Shown here piece by piece: positions 33,858-43,273 of a DNA stretch of 64,000 bases (the stretch's first letter is position 1; the number at the start of each line of letters is the position of its first letter). The stretch is taken from contig JAAYVD010000126.1 of NCBI GenBank assembly GCA_012517355.1, positions 62,001-126,000 of the forward strand, written 5' to 3'. Position numbers and translations under genes: made by a program. Origin of the DNA: Candidatus Rifleibacteriota bacterium. Lineage in GTDB: Bacteria; Muiribacteriota; Ozemobacteria; Ozemobacterales; Ozemobacteraceae. The notes beneath the pieces are model-generated. The model had not been told where the DNA came from and searched no databases. It saw only the letters and a list, made by a program, of their open reading frames with translations.

Positions 33858-34691
33858 ATGCCCCCCATGCAGACCATGGAAACCATTCTGAAGCGGTTGC
33901 GCGACCTGCCCATCCTCAACAGCGAAGCCTTCCGCCTGATCGAATACTGCAGCTCGCCGAAACCCGCCTTCGAGGTCCTCGAGGGGATGGTGAAGAACAA
34001 CCCCAACCTCGCCGGCCAGATCGTGCGCCTGGCCAATTCCGCCTTCTACAAGCGCAGCAAGCCGACCGAGACCCTGATGGACGCGTTGGTCCTGCTGGGC
34101 CTGACCACCCTCAAGCAGGTCTTCGTCCAGTCCTTCTACGCCAGCGTCGGCAAGATGCTCAACACCCAGTCACGGGTCCTCGAGCACGGCCGGGAATGCG
34201 CGCTGCTCGCCGAGTTCATCGGACGCGGGGCGGGCCTCGACGCCGCCGAGTGCGGCCGCCACCGCCTGGGGGGCCTGCTGCACGACATCGGCAAACAGTT
34301 CCTGGCTTTCTTCTTCCCACAGCCCTACGAGCAGGTCACCCGCATGATGAAGCTGGAACGGACCCCCTCCTTCCAGGCCGAGAAGAAGATCTTCGGCGTC
34401 ACCCACCAGGAGGTGGGCGCCACCCTGTGCGCCCGCTGGAACTTCCCTTCCTTCCTGGTCGACATCATCAAGGCCCACCACGCCGAAGGCCCCGGCGGCC
34501 CACCGCCCGGCGCCCTTCCCGTGTTCTGCGCCAACGGGTTTCTGCACCAGCGTGACGGCGAGGCGTTCCAGCCCTGGGAAGCCCCCCTTCGCGCCTGGTT
34601 CGCCGCCCGCCGGGTCACCCTGCCCTGGAAGAACCTCGTCGACGAGTTCCGCGCCTTCCTGCGCACCCACACCGGCTCCCCTTTGGCCTGA
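33858..34691 (+). CDS. HDOD-domain signalling protein
   Basis: 277 residues. Start chosen at the ATG after GCGGAGGATCCC (good ribosome site); the longer frame to 33789 has none. The HDOD fold covers most of the chain: LPILNSEAFRLIEYCSSPKP, MVKNNPNLAGQIVRLANSAFYK, ALVLLGLTTLKQV, then LGGLLHDIGKQFLAFFF and THQEVGATLCARW. HDOD resembles HD domains but lacks full metal ligands; family members act in regulation of motility, stress or stalk development. A TATACT -10 candidate is at 33793-33798. The gene sits between two direct R2 copies. Confidence 0.9.
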   Translation: MPPMQTMETILKRLRDLPILNSEAFRLIEYCSSPKPAFEVLEGMVKNNPNLAGQIVRLANSAFYKRSKPTETLMDALVLLGLTTLKQVFVQSFYASVGKMLNTQSRVLEHGRECALLAEFIGRGAGLDAAECGRHRLGGLLHDIGKQFLAFFFPQPYEQVTRMMKLERTPSFQAEKKIFGVTHQEVGATLCARWNFPSFLVDIIKAHHAEGPGGPPPGALPVFCANGFLHQRDGEAFQPWEAPLRAWFAARRVTLPWKNLVDEFRAFLRTHTGSPLA

Positions 34692-34729
34692 CCCCTCCGG
34701 GGACCGATCTCCCCCCGCATCTTTGATCA

Positions 34730-34879
34730 ATGATCCGCCTAAAGGCTTGCCGAAGGGGCATTGCCCCTTCACCCCACCAGGGCCGATGGCCCTGGACCTT
34801 TTCTGCTGGCGAGGTGAACGCTGACCCGTTCACCTCGCGGAAGCTCCGCTTCGCGGTCCGTCAGCCCTGGACCGGACGG
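34730..34879 (+). repeat. R2 multi-hairpin repeat, copy B
   Basis: 150-bp unit nearly identical to copy A and in the same orientation. Its third stem, GCGAGGTGAACG/CGTTCACCTCGC, is perfect over 12 bp. It starts 39 bp after the HDOD stop. The rest of the 647-bp gap (34880-35338) holds no gene; it carries inverted repeats such as CGGACCTGCCAAGTCCG (35224-35240) and a 20-bp near-repeat around 35190 and 35295. Confidence 0.85.
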
Positions 34880-35338
34880 AAGTCTTTGATGGCGCCCTCT
34901 GAGGCGCTTGGGCCTGCGCGGTGATCTTGGCCGAAAGGCCAAAGGGGTCGCAAAGGGGGCGCCGGTCGGGGGCCCGCCGACCAAGCAGGCCCACCCCGCT
35001 TTCCCCCTTGCTGCCACGAGCGGCGCCTCGGACCAGGGATCCCCGTTGCGAGGCCTTTCCCGGCACTCCCAGGCCTTCAGCCCCCAGGAGCGGCTTTTTC
35101 TCCACCCCGGGCTCCTGGAGTGCCCTCCTCTTCTCCTCCCTCACACGGCCCCTACATCCCTTGGGGTCAGGGCTCCCCGTGCCTGTCGGAGGCCGTTCCT
35201 GAAGGAGACAGGCCCCCGCCCCCCGGACCTGCCAAGTCCGCCCGGTAAGACCTTCCCTTTCCTCCGGTCCTCCGTGTCTCTGGGCTTCTGTCGAGGCCGT
35301 TCCTGAAGGAGGCAGAGCCACGGCAGGCCAGGATCTCC

Positions 35339-36529
35339 TCAGCCGAAGAAGCTGGCCAGGCGGGCGAAGATGCCGCCCTGTTTGGGGGCGCCGGGTTGCT
35401 TGCCCAGCAGGGAGTGGACGAACCCCTCCACGTCGCGGGTGTAGTCGGAATCGGGGGCCTGCAACACGAGCGGTTGGCCGGCCACTTCGGCCTGCCGGCT
35501 GAGGAGAGGCACCGAGTGGAAGGTGAAGACCGGCCGTTTCAGCACCTTCCGGAACTGGTCGAGGTATTCCGCCGTGTCGGCCCCGGTCAGCGTGAGCACC
35601 CCCTCGAACCGTTCGAGGTTGTATCCCAGCGAGTCGAACAGGCGCATCAGCCGCTGCAGCCGGTCGAAGAAGCCGAGGTCCGGCGTGCCGACCAGCAGGA
35701 ACCGGTCGGCGCGGTCCCACAGTTGCAGGGTATGGTCGTCGATGTGGCTCTTGCACTCGACGACGACCCAGGCGTACCCGCGGCAGAGCTCGGCGAGGAT
35801 GCGCCGGAGCGCGTCGCGGGTGATGATCTCCGCGTCCTGCGGCAGGTAGGGCCCCCAGAGGAAATCCACGCCGTGGTGCGTGTGCATGGCGGCCTTGATG
35901 CGGTCGAGGGACAGCTTCACCTCGGTCTGGATCAGGGTGCTGATGTTCGGCGAGCGCGGCCCCTTCAAGGTTTGCGAGGCATTCCCGAGCTGGAAGTCGG
36001 CGTCGAGGTAGGCGACCGGCTTCTGGCTGTGCCGCGCCAGCATGATGGCGGTGTTGATGGCCAGCGTGGTGCGGCCCCCACCATCGCGCGGTCCGTAGAA
36101 CAGCACCACCTTCCCGCGCATCTCGGGGTCCTCGAGGACCTCGCGGTAGGACCGGCTGATCTCGAGCAGCACCCGGGTGCCGCCCGGGATCGAGTCGGCC
36201 ATCATGTCCTCGAATGCCTTCCGGCTCAGCACCTGCAGACGGGTGTTCTCGAGGGCCTTGGCGGTGTGCTGGTAGCGGTTCTTCTCGCCGATGATGGCCT
36301 CTTCCCCGAAGAAGTCCTCGGCGCGCAGAATGGAAAAGGTCTGGTCGGCGGATCCCCCTTCCTTGGTCTGCTCCGACAGGAGCCTGACCGACCCCGACTC
36401 GATGAAGAACATGGCATCGGCTCCGGAGCCGCCGTGATAGATGGCCTCCCCGCGTTTCGCATCGAAGGGGGTCAGGTGCTTGTGCAACAGCTTCCGGTCT
36501 TCTTCCGGCAACCGGTTGAGGAAGATCAT
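35339..36529 (-). CDS. Cyclic-nucleotide-binding domain fused to MinD/CpaE-like ATPase
   Basis: 396 residues. Residues about 1-115 form a cNMP-binding domain (GEAIYHGGSGADAMFFIESG, DFFGEEAIIGEKN). Residues about 135-390 are a MinD/CpaE-like P-loop domain: LFYGPRDGGGRTTLAINTA near residues 142-158, AYLDADFQLGNAS, VVVECKSHID and LVGTPDLGFFDR. The Walker A lysine (GKT) reads GRT, so ATP hydrolysis may be lost or altered. The layout suggests an ATP- and cNMP-responsive localisation or signalling switch. A relative with an intact lysine is at 59029. It precedes the STAS gene on the same strand order (13 bp gap). Confidence 0.88.
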   Translation of the reverse strand: MIFLNRLPEEDRKLLHKHLTPFDAKRGEAIYHGGSGADAMFFIESGSVRLLSEQTKEGGSADQTFSILRAEDFFGEEAIIGEKNRYQHTAKALENTRLQVLSRKAFEDMMADSIPGGTRVLLEISRSYREVLEDPEMRGKVVLFYGPRDGGGRTTLAINTAIMLARHSQKPVAYLDADFQLGNASQTLKGPRSPNISTLIQTEVKLSLDRIKAAMHTHHGVDFLWGPYLPQDAEIITRDALRRILAELCRGYAWVVVECKSHIDDHTLQLWDRADRFLLVGTPDLGFFDRLQRLMRLFDSLGYNLERFEGVLTLTGADTAEYLDQFRKVLKRPVFTFHSVPLLSRQAEVAGQPLVLQAPDSDYTRDVEGFVHSLLGKQPGAPKQGGIFARLASFFG

Positions 36530-36542
36530 GGTCGGCCCCCTG

Positions 36543-36881
36543 TCATTCCACCGAGGCGAAGACCTCGGCCTTCGTCGGGAAGATCTTGACGTAGCGCTGG
36601 AGGTTCACCAGCTTGAAGATTTTGACCACGTTGTCGCGGCAGTTGGCGGCCACCACCCGGCCCTGCTTCCCCTTGAAGTTCGTGTACAGGCGGATCAGGG
36701 CGCCGATGCCGGTGCTGTCCATGTAGCGCACCTCGGCGAAGTCGAGCAGCAGCTTGACCGGCTGCGGCTCGGCCAGCAGCTGGGCGAAGGTGGGTTCGAG
36801 GGCCTGCAGGTGGTCGGCGTTGAAACGCTCGGGCAGCACGATCACCACCCACCCGTTTTCCCTGGTCATGGCGTTGTCCAT
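36543..36881 (-). CDS. STAS-domain anti-sigma-factor antagonist
   Basis: 112 residues; the start at 36881 or the ATG at 36869 (MTRENG) are both possible. The STAS phosphosite is YMDSTGIGALIRL. Begins with WVVIVLPERFNADHLQALEP, the usual strand-helix start. It lies 13 bp before the cNMP-ATPase gene, and a TAGAAT -10-like element is at 36911-36916. It likely links partner switching to the ATPase. Confidence 0.9.
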   Translation of the reverse strand: MDNAMTRENGWVVIVLPERFNADHLQALEPTFAQLLAEPQPVKLLLDFAEVRYMDSTGIGALIRLYTNFKGKQGRVVAANCRDNVVKIFKLVNLQRYVKIFPTKAEVFASVE

Positions 36882-36920
36882 GGGCTTCTCCTCGTTGCGG
36901 ATGCGGCCATTCTAGCACAC

Positions 36921-38834
36921 TCACCAGACCGCCGAGAGGGGGGCCGGCGGCCGGTCACCCGTTTCGACGAACAGGTTGTCGCCCGGGAACCAGAGCGTCT
37001 GCGAGGCCGTCCGGCAACAGAACTTGGCCTCGAACACCGCGTGCCGGGGCACCTCGACCGTGGCCCGCCAGCGGCCCGGCCCCGCCCGCGTCATCTCGGG
37101 AAGGGCGGCCCCGGCATCCCAGGAGCCGAGTTCGGCGATCCCGCCGATGACCAGGGGAACCGCCCCGCCCGGCAGGTTCTCGGCCCGCAGCAGGAAGGTC
37201 ACGGGCACCTTCCCGGCCGAGCGGGGGTCGGCGTGCAGGGCCAGGGCCTGCCGCCAGGCGGCGGCCCTGGCGGCGGACAGCCCGGCGTCGAGGAACACCG
37301 CCACCTGTCCGGGCCGCACCTCGCACTCGAACCGGGGGCCCCAGACCTCGGCCACACCCGTCCCCAGGCGGTCGGGCAGCCGCGTGCGATCGGCGAACAG
37401 CCGGCCGGCCGGCAGTTCCAGCCACGCCGTGGCGGTGCCGGTGTTGGCCGCCACGATCGCCACCTCGTCGGGCAGGATCCGGGCGAACGCGTAGGTGGTG
37501 GGCGACATCGCCAGGTGCACCTGCCGTCCCTGCCGCAGGGACGGGTGGCGCCGGCGCAGCCAGGCCAGGGCCTGCACCCAGGACGCCAGGGCGGGGTCGG
37601 CGCCGAACCGCATGTCGCCGCGGTTGTCGGGCCGCGGTTCCGCCGCCCCGGCCAGCCCGGCCTCGGTGCCGTAGGTCAGGGTGGGCATCCCGCGCACCGT
37701 GAAGAGCAGGGCCAGGGCCTGCCGCAGCCGCCCGCGGTCGCCGCCGCAACTGGTCAGGAACCGGTCGAGGTCGTGGTTGTCGAGAAAGGTGCCCAGCCGG
37801 TTGGGGTCGGGATACCGGCAATCCTCGAAGAACCGGCTGCCCAGCTTCCGGGCGTCGGCCCCGCCGGCAATGACATCTTTCAGCGTGTAGTACAAGGGAA
37901 AGTCGAACAAAGAACTGAAGCGGCCTTCCTGCAGGTAGCGGGCGATCACCCGCGGGTCGCCGTCGAGCATCTCCCCGAGCAAAAGGAACCCCGGCCCGCC
38001 CCGGCGGGCGGCGAGGCGCCCGTTGAACTCGCGCCAGAACGAGAGGGGGACGTGCTTGACGGCATCGAGCCGGAAGCCGTCCGGGTGCACTTGGTCGATC
38101 CAGTGCCGGGCCACCGCCTGGAACAGGACCTGCACCACCGGCCGCTCGGAGGCGAAGTCGGGCAGTCCGTAGATCCGGTGGGTCTCCCGCTCGGTGGGGT
38201 CCTCCCAGTTGCCGATATTGCCGGTGGCGTGGAACCACGCGGGAAAATGGTCTGCCAACGGGGCGTTGTAGCCGGCATGGTTGACCACGAAGTCCAGCAC
38301 CAGTTTCATGCCCCGCCGGTGCAGGTCGCGGCTCAGGGCCTGCAGCTCCTCCAGGGTGCCGAACCGCGGGTCGACCTCGAGGAAGTTCCACGGCCAGTAG
38401 CCGTGGTAGGGCTGGTGCTCGTAAAACCGCCCCGGCCGGTTGCGAAAGACCGGACTGATCCACAGGGCGGTGGCCCCCAACTGCTGCAATTCGTCGAGAT
38501 GGTCGCGCACCCCGCGCAGGTCGCCGCCGTGGAACCCGTAGGGGTCGGCCCGGTCGACTTCAGCGTTGTTCGACGGGTCGCCATCGGCGAACCGGTCGAG
38601 GAGGATGAAATACAGGATCTCGGACGACCAGTCGGCCCCGGCCACCGGCACCGGCGGGGCGGCCGACGCTCCCGCCAGGCCCGTCAGCCCGAGCAGGACC
38701 GCCAGGAGCGCCCCCACCGCCACCGCCCCGGCCCTGACCGGGCCCGGCCGGGAGAACCCGCCTGGGGCAGGAAACCTCCCGCCCCGGCCCCCCGCCGGCA
38801 CTGCTCGTCGTCCCTCCGCTCCGCGCTGGACCAT
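36921..38834 (-). CDS. Secreted alpha-amylase (GH13) with C-terminal starch-binding domain
   Basis: 637 residues from the ATG at 38834; an earlier in-frame ATG (38933) overlaps the next gene's promoter and is rejected. A signal sequence near residue 45 (VAVGALLAVLLGLTGLAGAS) precedes the GH13 barrel: LDFVVNHAG (region I, about 180), GFRLDAVKHV (nucleophile Asp near 253), GEMLDG (acid/base Glu near 286) and FLDNHD (about 350). The last 95 residues (VTFLLRAENLPGGAVPLVIG, GIAELGSWDAG) look like a CBM20 starch-binding domain. It cleaves alpha-1,4-glucans outside the cytoplasm. Transcribed divergently from the phosphatase gene at 38958. Confidence 0.9.
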   Translation of the reverse strand: MVQRGAEGRRAVPAGGRGGRFPAPGGFSRPGPVRAGAVAVGALLAVLLGLTGLAGASAAPPVPVAGADWSSEILYFILLDRFADGDPSNNAEVDRADPYGFHGGDLRGVRDHLDELQQLGATALWISPVFRNRPGRFYEHQPYHGYWPWNFLEVDPRFGTLEELQALSRDLHRRGMKLVLDFVVNHAGYNAPLADHFPAWFHATGNIGNWEDPTERETHRIYGLPDFASERPVVQVLFQAVARHWIDQVHPDGFRLDAVKHVPLSFWREFNGRLAARRGGPGFLLLGEMLDGDPRVIARYLQEGRFSSLFDFPLYYTLKDVIAGGADARKLGSRFFEDCRYPDPNRLGTFLDNHDLDRFLTSCGGDRGRLRQALALLFTVRGMPTLTYGTEAGLAGAAEPRPDNRGDMRFGADPALASWVQALAWLRRRHPSLRQGRQVHLAMSPTTYAFARILPDEVAIVAANTGTATAWLELPAGRLFADRTRLPDRLGTGVAEVWGPRFECEVRPGQVAVFLDAGLSAARAAAWRQALALHADPRSAGKVPVTFLLRAENLPGGAVPLVIGGIAELGSWDAGAALPEMTRAGPGRWRATVEVPRHAVFEAKFCCRTASQTLWFPGDNLFVETGDRPPAPLSAVW

Positions 38835-38920
38835 GTCAGATGTCCCCCCCCATCCCGGGCGTGATTCCGGGGTTCGTGGCTCCTTCCGGTCGGGAAGGGC
38901 CCCGGGGGCGGGCCGGGGTC

Positions 38921-38949
38921 TTCGCCCGACCACCCCCGTGTGCTATGAT
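38921..38949 (+). promoter_or_regulatory. Possible leaderless promoter of the SpoIIE phosphatase gene
   Basis: TTCGCC (weak -35), 17 bp, TATGAT (38944-38949). The predicted start, about 38956, is only two bases before the ATG at 38958. Confidence 0.5.
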
Positions 38950-38957
38950 ACCTGTCG

Positions 38958-41855
38958 ATGGAACCGAATGCCATGCCCGCCGGCGGCTCCGGCGCCGACG
39001 GTTTGACCCTGTGGGGCCTCCTCCGCCGGCTGCTGGGGATCCTGGTCTTCGCCGTCTTCCCCGTGCTGACCGGCCAGGTCTCCGTGCGCCATGTCGAGCA
39101 GCTGCAGGTCGAGAAGGAGATCGCCCAGCAGCGGTTGCGGCACGAACGGCTCCTGGCCCGGCTCAGCGCCGCCGACAGCGAGGGAGGCATGATCAGCCGG
39201 TCGGTGATCCGCAGTTTCGACGCCGTCCGGGCGATGGCCCGGCCCGCCGCCCAACGCCGGCAACTGGCCCGCCTGCGGCGCCTGTTCCCCGGGGTGTTCG
39301 ACCTCTACCTGTTCGACGCCGATTCCCGTGTCATCCCCGGACTCAGCGACCGCCGGCACCCCGGGCGGGCCACGGGCATGGCCTTCCAGGCCCTGCGCGA
39401 CTTCGCCGGCCCCGACAAGAAATACGACCGTGGGGCCATGGGCATCCTGCAGCAGATGCTCAGCATGCCCACCCCCCTCGAGGCCATCCGCGCCTCCCGG
39501 CAGCTGGTCAAACTGGCCGAGCGCGACCGCGAGGGGTTCGTGGTCTGGGATTTCCAGGCCGACACCCCGCCCGGCCGGCCGGCCGGGTTCCTGGCCATCC
39601 TGCACCCCGAGAGGTTCACCCCCGACCGGGCCCTGCGCGGCTCGATCCGGTGGCTGAACCGCCGGCTGCGCCACACCCAGACCGGCCTCTACGATTTCGG
39701 GGAACTGCCGATCAAGCCCTTCCCCCGCTCCCTCGACCGGATCGCCGACCTCCGCTCCAGCATGGTCAAGGCCATGTCGCAGTACGACCGCCATTTCCGG
39801 GGCCCCACCTTCCACGGATCCTTCCTGACCCGGCCCGCCCGGGGAGTGATCGTGGCGCTGACCCCTCTGCCCCGCTTCTTCCCGCACGGGTTCCTGCTGG
39901 CCGTCCACCTCGCCTCGGCGGTCTGGCTCCTGTGGGTGACCTGGCATCTGCTCCGTTACGGCGAGAGTTTCGGGGGGCGCATTCCGACGAAGCTGACCGC
40001 CCTGTTCCTGTTCGCCATCGGCACCCCTTCGCTGGTGTTGCTGATCGGCGGCTACTACGCCCTGCAGGATCACGGCACCGTCATGCTGCAGACCCTCGAG
40101 AACCAGATCCGCGACAAGCTGCGCGATTTCGACGAGCGCCTGCCCAGCCAGGTGGCCAAGGTCGAGGCGCGCGTCGCCGCCCGCATCCGCGAGGCCCGCC
40201 AGCTCGCCACCCTGGACGAGCAGAAGCCCGTCTTCGAAAAATTCAAGGCGGACAAGACGATCGATTCGGTCTTCGTCATCGATCCCGCCGGCAAGATCGT
40301 CTTCATGGTCTACCAGCGGGGGGCCTCCTCCCGCCAGACGAAGTTCATGGCCATGCTCGGCAAGGAGCTGCTGTCGCGGCTCAACAAGTCGATGAAGGTG
40401 GACTCCGGGGCGATGATGATCCAGGCCACCGAGGATCTGATGACCACGCTGGTGGGCGGTCCGGGCGGATTCGACCTCGAGCTGATCTCGCGCAACATGG
40501 GCCATTTCATGACCCTGACCCTGGGCGCGGAAAGTTCGTTCGTGCTGTTCGACGCCCTCTACAACCGCGAGGGTCAGGCCACCCTGGCGCTGGTCGCCGT
40601 CATCCACCGGGGGATCTTCGAACGCCAGTACATTGAACAGCACGTCGGCAACCTGATGCGACAACCCGACCTGCCCCTCGCCATCAACGCCGTCGGCGAG
40701 GTCAACTTCCTGGGCCGCGTCATCACCACGCCCGAATGCCGGCCGACCATCGAGCGCCTTTCCAGGGAGGTCTGGGCCAGCCGCAGCTCCACCCGCATGA
40801 TCATCGCCTCCGGCACCGAGGAGACCTTCTGGTACGCCCACCGCGGCACCAACCTGCTGCACTTCGTGGTGATGGCCACCGCCACCACCGCCCCGCTAAC
40901 GGCCCACCTGCACCTGCTGTGGTGGCTCCTGCTGGGCCTCGCGCTGCTGGTCTTCCTCTCCACCTGGTTCATCGGCACCCTGCTGTCCGACCAGTTCCTC
41001 CGCCCGATCGCCGACCTGACGTCCGGGGTCCACAGCATCGAGCGACGCGAGTTCCGGACCCTGATCCCGGTCCACGGGAACGACGAGCTGGGGGAACTGT
41101 CCACCCTGTTGAACACCGTCCTCGAGGGCATGAAGGACCTCGCCGTGGCCCGCATCGTCCAGGAGAGCCTGTTCCCCTCCCAGCCCGTGGCGGTCAACGG
41201 CTACCGCATCTGGGGGCGCAGCCGGGCCATGACCGACATCGGGGGCGATTACTTCGACTACTTCGCCCTGCCCGACGACCGGCTGATGGGCCTGGTCGGC
41301 GACGTCTCCGGGCACGGGGTCTCGGCCGCGCTGGTCATGGGCATGGCCAAGAGCACCTTCGCCAACCCCGACAACGCCCAGCGCGGCATGAAGGAACTCC
41401 TGCTTTCCTTCAACCGTTTCCTGCTGGCCAACATCAAGGCCAAGAAGATGATGACGTTGTTCCTGTTCACCATCGACACCCGCACCCACCAGATGTCCTA
41501 CGCCAACGCCGGTCACAACTACCCCTTCCTGTTCCGCGCCCGCTACGCCGGCGTCCAGTGCCTCGAGCAGACCTCCTTCCCCGTCGGCATCCGCGCCCGG
41601 GCCCAGTATGCCGTGGCCGAGGAACGGATCGACCCGGGCGACGGGCTGCTGCTCTACACCGACGGCCTGATCGAGTCGGCCAACACCGCCGGCGAGGCCG
41701 CCGGCTACGAGACCGCCCGCGACTGGTTCCGCGAGGTGGCCCCGCTCGACCCGCACCAGGTCGTCGACCGCCTGTTCCAGCAGTTCGACGCCTACACCGC
41801 CGGCATGCCCCCGGCCGACGACATCTCGGTCATCTGCCTGAAACGCGAGGCCTGA
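38958..41855 (+). CDS. Membrane SpoIIE-type phosphatase with HAMP domain
   Basis: 965 residues. N-terminal membrane helix (GLLRRLLGILVFAVFPVL), two or three further helices near residues 310-370 and one near 655-680 (LHLLWWLLLGLALLVFLSTW), so it has external sensor segments. A HAMP-like linker follows (RPIADLTSGVHSIERREF) and then a SpoIIE PP2C domain (IGGDYFDYF, GDVSGHGVSAALVMG, NAGHNYPFLF, YTDGLIES, DDISVICL). It should dephosphorylate a STAS-type antagonist in response to an external signal. The STAS protein at 36543 is a candidate substrate, by proximity only. The coding run is flanked by a 239-bp gap with no gene. Confidence 0.92.
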   Translation: MEPNAMPAGGSGADGLTLWGLLRRLLGILVFAVFPVLTGQVSVRHVEQLQVEKEIAQQRLRHERLLARLSAADSEGGMISRSVIRSFDAVRAMARPAAQRRQLARLRRLFPGVFDLYLFDADSRVIPGLSDRRHPGRATGMAFQALRDFAGPDKKYDRGAMGILQQMLSMPTPLEAIRASRQLVKLAERDREGFVVWDFQADTPPGRPAGFLAILHPERFTPDRALRGSIRWLNRRLRHTQTGLYDFGELPIKPFPRSLDRIADLRSSMVKAMSQYDRHFRGPTFHGSFLTRPARGVIVALTPLPRFFPHGFLLAVHLASAVWLLWVTWHLLRYGESFGGRIPTKLTALFLFAIGTPSLVLLIGGYYALQDHGTVMLQTLENQIRDKLRDFDERLPSQVAKVEARVAARIREARQLATLDEQKPVFEKFKADKTIDSVFVIDPAGKIVFMVYQRGASSRQTKFMAMLGKELLSRLNKSMKVDSGAMMIQATEDLMTTLVGGPGGFDLELISRNMGHFMTLTLGAESSFVLFDALYNREGQATLALVAVIHRGIFERQYIEQHVGNLMRQPDLPLAINAVGEVNFLGRVITTPECRPTIERLSREVWASRSSTRMIIASGTEETFWYAHRGTNLLHFVVMATATTAPLTAHLHLLWWLLLGLALLVFLSTWFIGTLLSDQFLRPIADLTSGVHSIERREFRTLIPVHGNDELGELSTLLNTVLEGMKDLAVARIVQESLFPSQPVAVNGYRIWGRSRAMTDIGGDYFDYFALPDDRLMGLVGDVSGHGVSAALVMGMAKSTFANPDNAQRGMKELLLSFNRFLLANIKAKKMMTLFLFTIDTRTHQMSYANAGHNYPFLFRARYAGVQCLEQTSFPVGIRARAQYAVAEERIDPGDGLLLYTDGLIESANTAGEAAGYETARDWFREVAPLDPHQVVDRLFQQFDAYTAGMPPADDISVICLKREA

Positions 41856-42056
41856 CCCGCCTCCCCCGCCTACCCCGCCCGGGACCGGGGAACGGGGCGG
41901 CACAGAAACGACAGCAATTCTCCCTATGGGCTCTGGAGGGGTTTTCCGGGCAGCTTCGGTCTGACTTGTTGATGGGACCAATGCCTGCGGAAATCCCTGT
42001 TCATCAGAAAAGCTTCGGAACGATGAGTGAGCATTCCTGCCGAAACGAGGCGACCG

Positions 42057-42085
42057 TTGCCCTCGGGGGCGTTGGCTGGTAGCAT
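42057..42085 (+). promoter_or_regulatory. Possible near-leaderless promoter of the rlmI-like gene
   Basis: TTGCCC (-35), 17 bp, TAGCAT (42080-42085). The predicted start near 42092 leaves about 3 nt before the ATG at 42095, and no ribosome site is seen. Confidence 0.5.
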
Positions 42086-42094
42086 GACAGGACC

Positions 42095-43273
42095 ATGGCC
42101 ACACACACCCTGCGCCTGAAGAAGAACCGGGAATTCGCCCTGCTCAAGGGCCATCCGTGGGTGTTCGGCGACGCCCTGACCGCCCTTCCCCCAGGACTGG
42201 CCACCGGGGACGAGGCGGCCGTCGTCTCGCACAAAGGCGAGCCCCTCGGCCTCGGCTACGTCGACACCGACTCGAACATCCTCGTCCGCCTGGTGGAAGG
42301 GGCGGCCGGCGAATCCCTCGACCAGCGGATCAACGCCCGACTGACGGGGGCCATCCGCCTGCGGCTGGGCTGCTTCGACGGAAGCGACACCACCGCCTAC
42401 CGCCTGGTCAACGGGGAAGGGGACGGCCTGCCGGGGCTGGTCATCGACCGGTATGCCGACGCCCTGTCCCTGCAGCTGTATTCCCTCGGCCTCGAGCCCC
42501 GGCTCGACCTGATCGTCCGCACGCTGGTCGCCCAGGTGCCGGGCCTGCGCTGGATCTGGCGCCGCAACCAGGTCAAGCGCGCCGCGGCCAACGCCGGGGC
42601 CGGCCTGCTGTTCGGCCGCGACCTGCCGGCCAAGATCCGGTTCCGCGAAGGGGGGCTCCAGTTCCAGACCGACCTGCAGCACGGCCAGAAGACCGGTTTC
42701 TTCCTCGACCAGCGCGACAACCGCCAGCTGGTGAGGCGGTTCGCCCGGGGGCGCCGCGTCGCCAACGTCTGCGGCTACACCGGCGGGTTCACGGTCGCCG
42801 CCATCGCGGGCGGGGCGGTCCGCACCCTGACCATCGACACCGCCCGCCCCGCCCTCGTCGAGGCCGAGGCCAACCTCGCCCTCAACCGCTTCGCCGGGCC
42901 GGCCCACGAACTGCGCGCCGCCGACATGTTCGAGTTTTTGGCCGCCCCCGGCGAGGCGTTCGACCTGATCGTGCTCGACCCGCCCAGCATGGCCCGCAGC
43001 CAGGCCGACGTCCCCCAGGCCCTGAAGGCCTACCACAAGCTCAACCACGACGCCCTGCGCCGGCTGCCCCGCGGCGGCCTCCTGTTCACCGCCTCCTGCA
43101 CCGGCCACGTCCACCGCGACGCCTTCCTCGAGATGCTGGTCCAGGCCGCCCTCCGGGCCCGCCGCCCGGTGCGCCTGCTCGCCGAGACCCACCACGCCCC
43201 CGACCACCCCGTCGCCCTCGGCCACCCCGAGGGCCGCTATCTGAAGGGCTTCCTGCTGGAGGTCGGCGGATGA
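42095..43273 (+). CDS. RlmI-like class I 23S rRNA (cytosine-5) methyltransferase
   Basis: 392 residues. An N-terminal PUA-like domain (LLKGHPWVFGDALTALPPG, then LGYVDTDSNILVRL) is followed by a Rossmann methyltransferase (NVCGYTGGFTVAAIAGGA, RTLTIDTARPALVEAEANL, DLIVLDPPSMARSQ). The LDPPS motif and C-terminal FTASCTGHV with Cys fit the RlmI/RlmO type, which makes m5C in 23S rRNA with SAM. Length is normal. The stop overlaps the NUDIX gene start by 4 bp. Confidence 0.88.
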   Translation: MATHTLRLKKNREFALLKGHPWVFGDALTALPPGLATGDEAAVVSHKGEPLGLGYVDTDSNILVRLVEGAAGESLDQRINARLTGAIRLRLGCFDGSDTTAYRLVNGEGDGLPGLVIDRYADALSLQLYSLGLEPRLDLIVRTLVAQVPGLRWIWRRNQVKRAAANAGAGLLFGRDLPAKIRFREGGLQFQTDLQHGQKTGFFLDQRDNRQLVRRFARGRRVANVCGYTGGFTVAAIAGGAVRTLTIDTARPALVEAEANLALNRFAGPAHELRAADMFEFLAAPGEAFDLIVLDPPSMARSQADVPQALKAYHKLNHDALRRLPRGGLLFTASCTGHVHRDAFLEMLVQAALRARRPVRLLAETHHAPDHPVALGHPEGRYLKGFLLEVGG

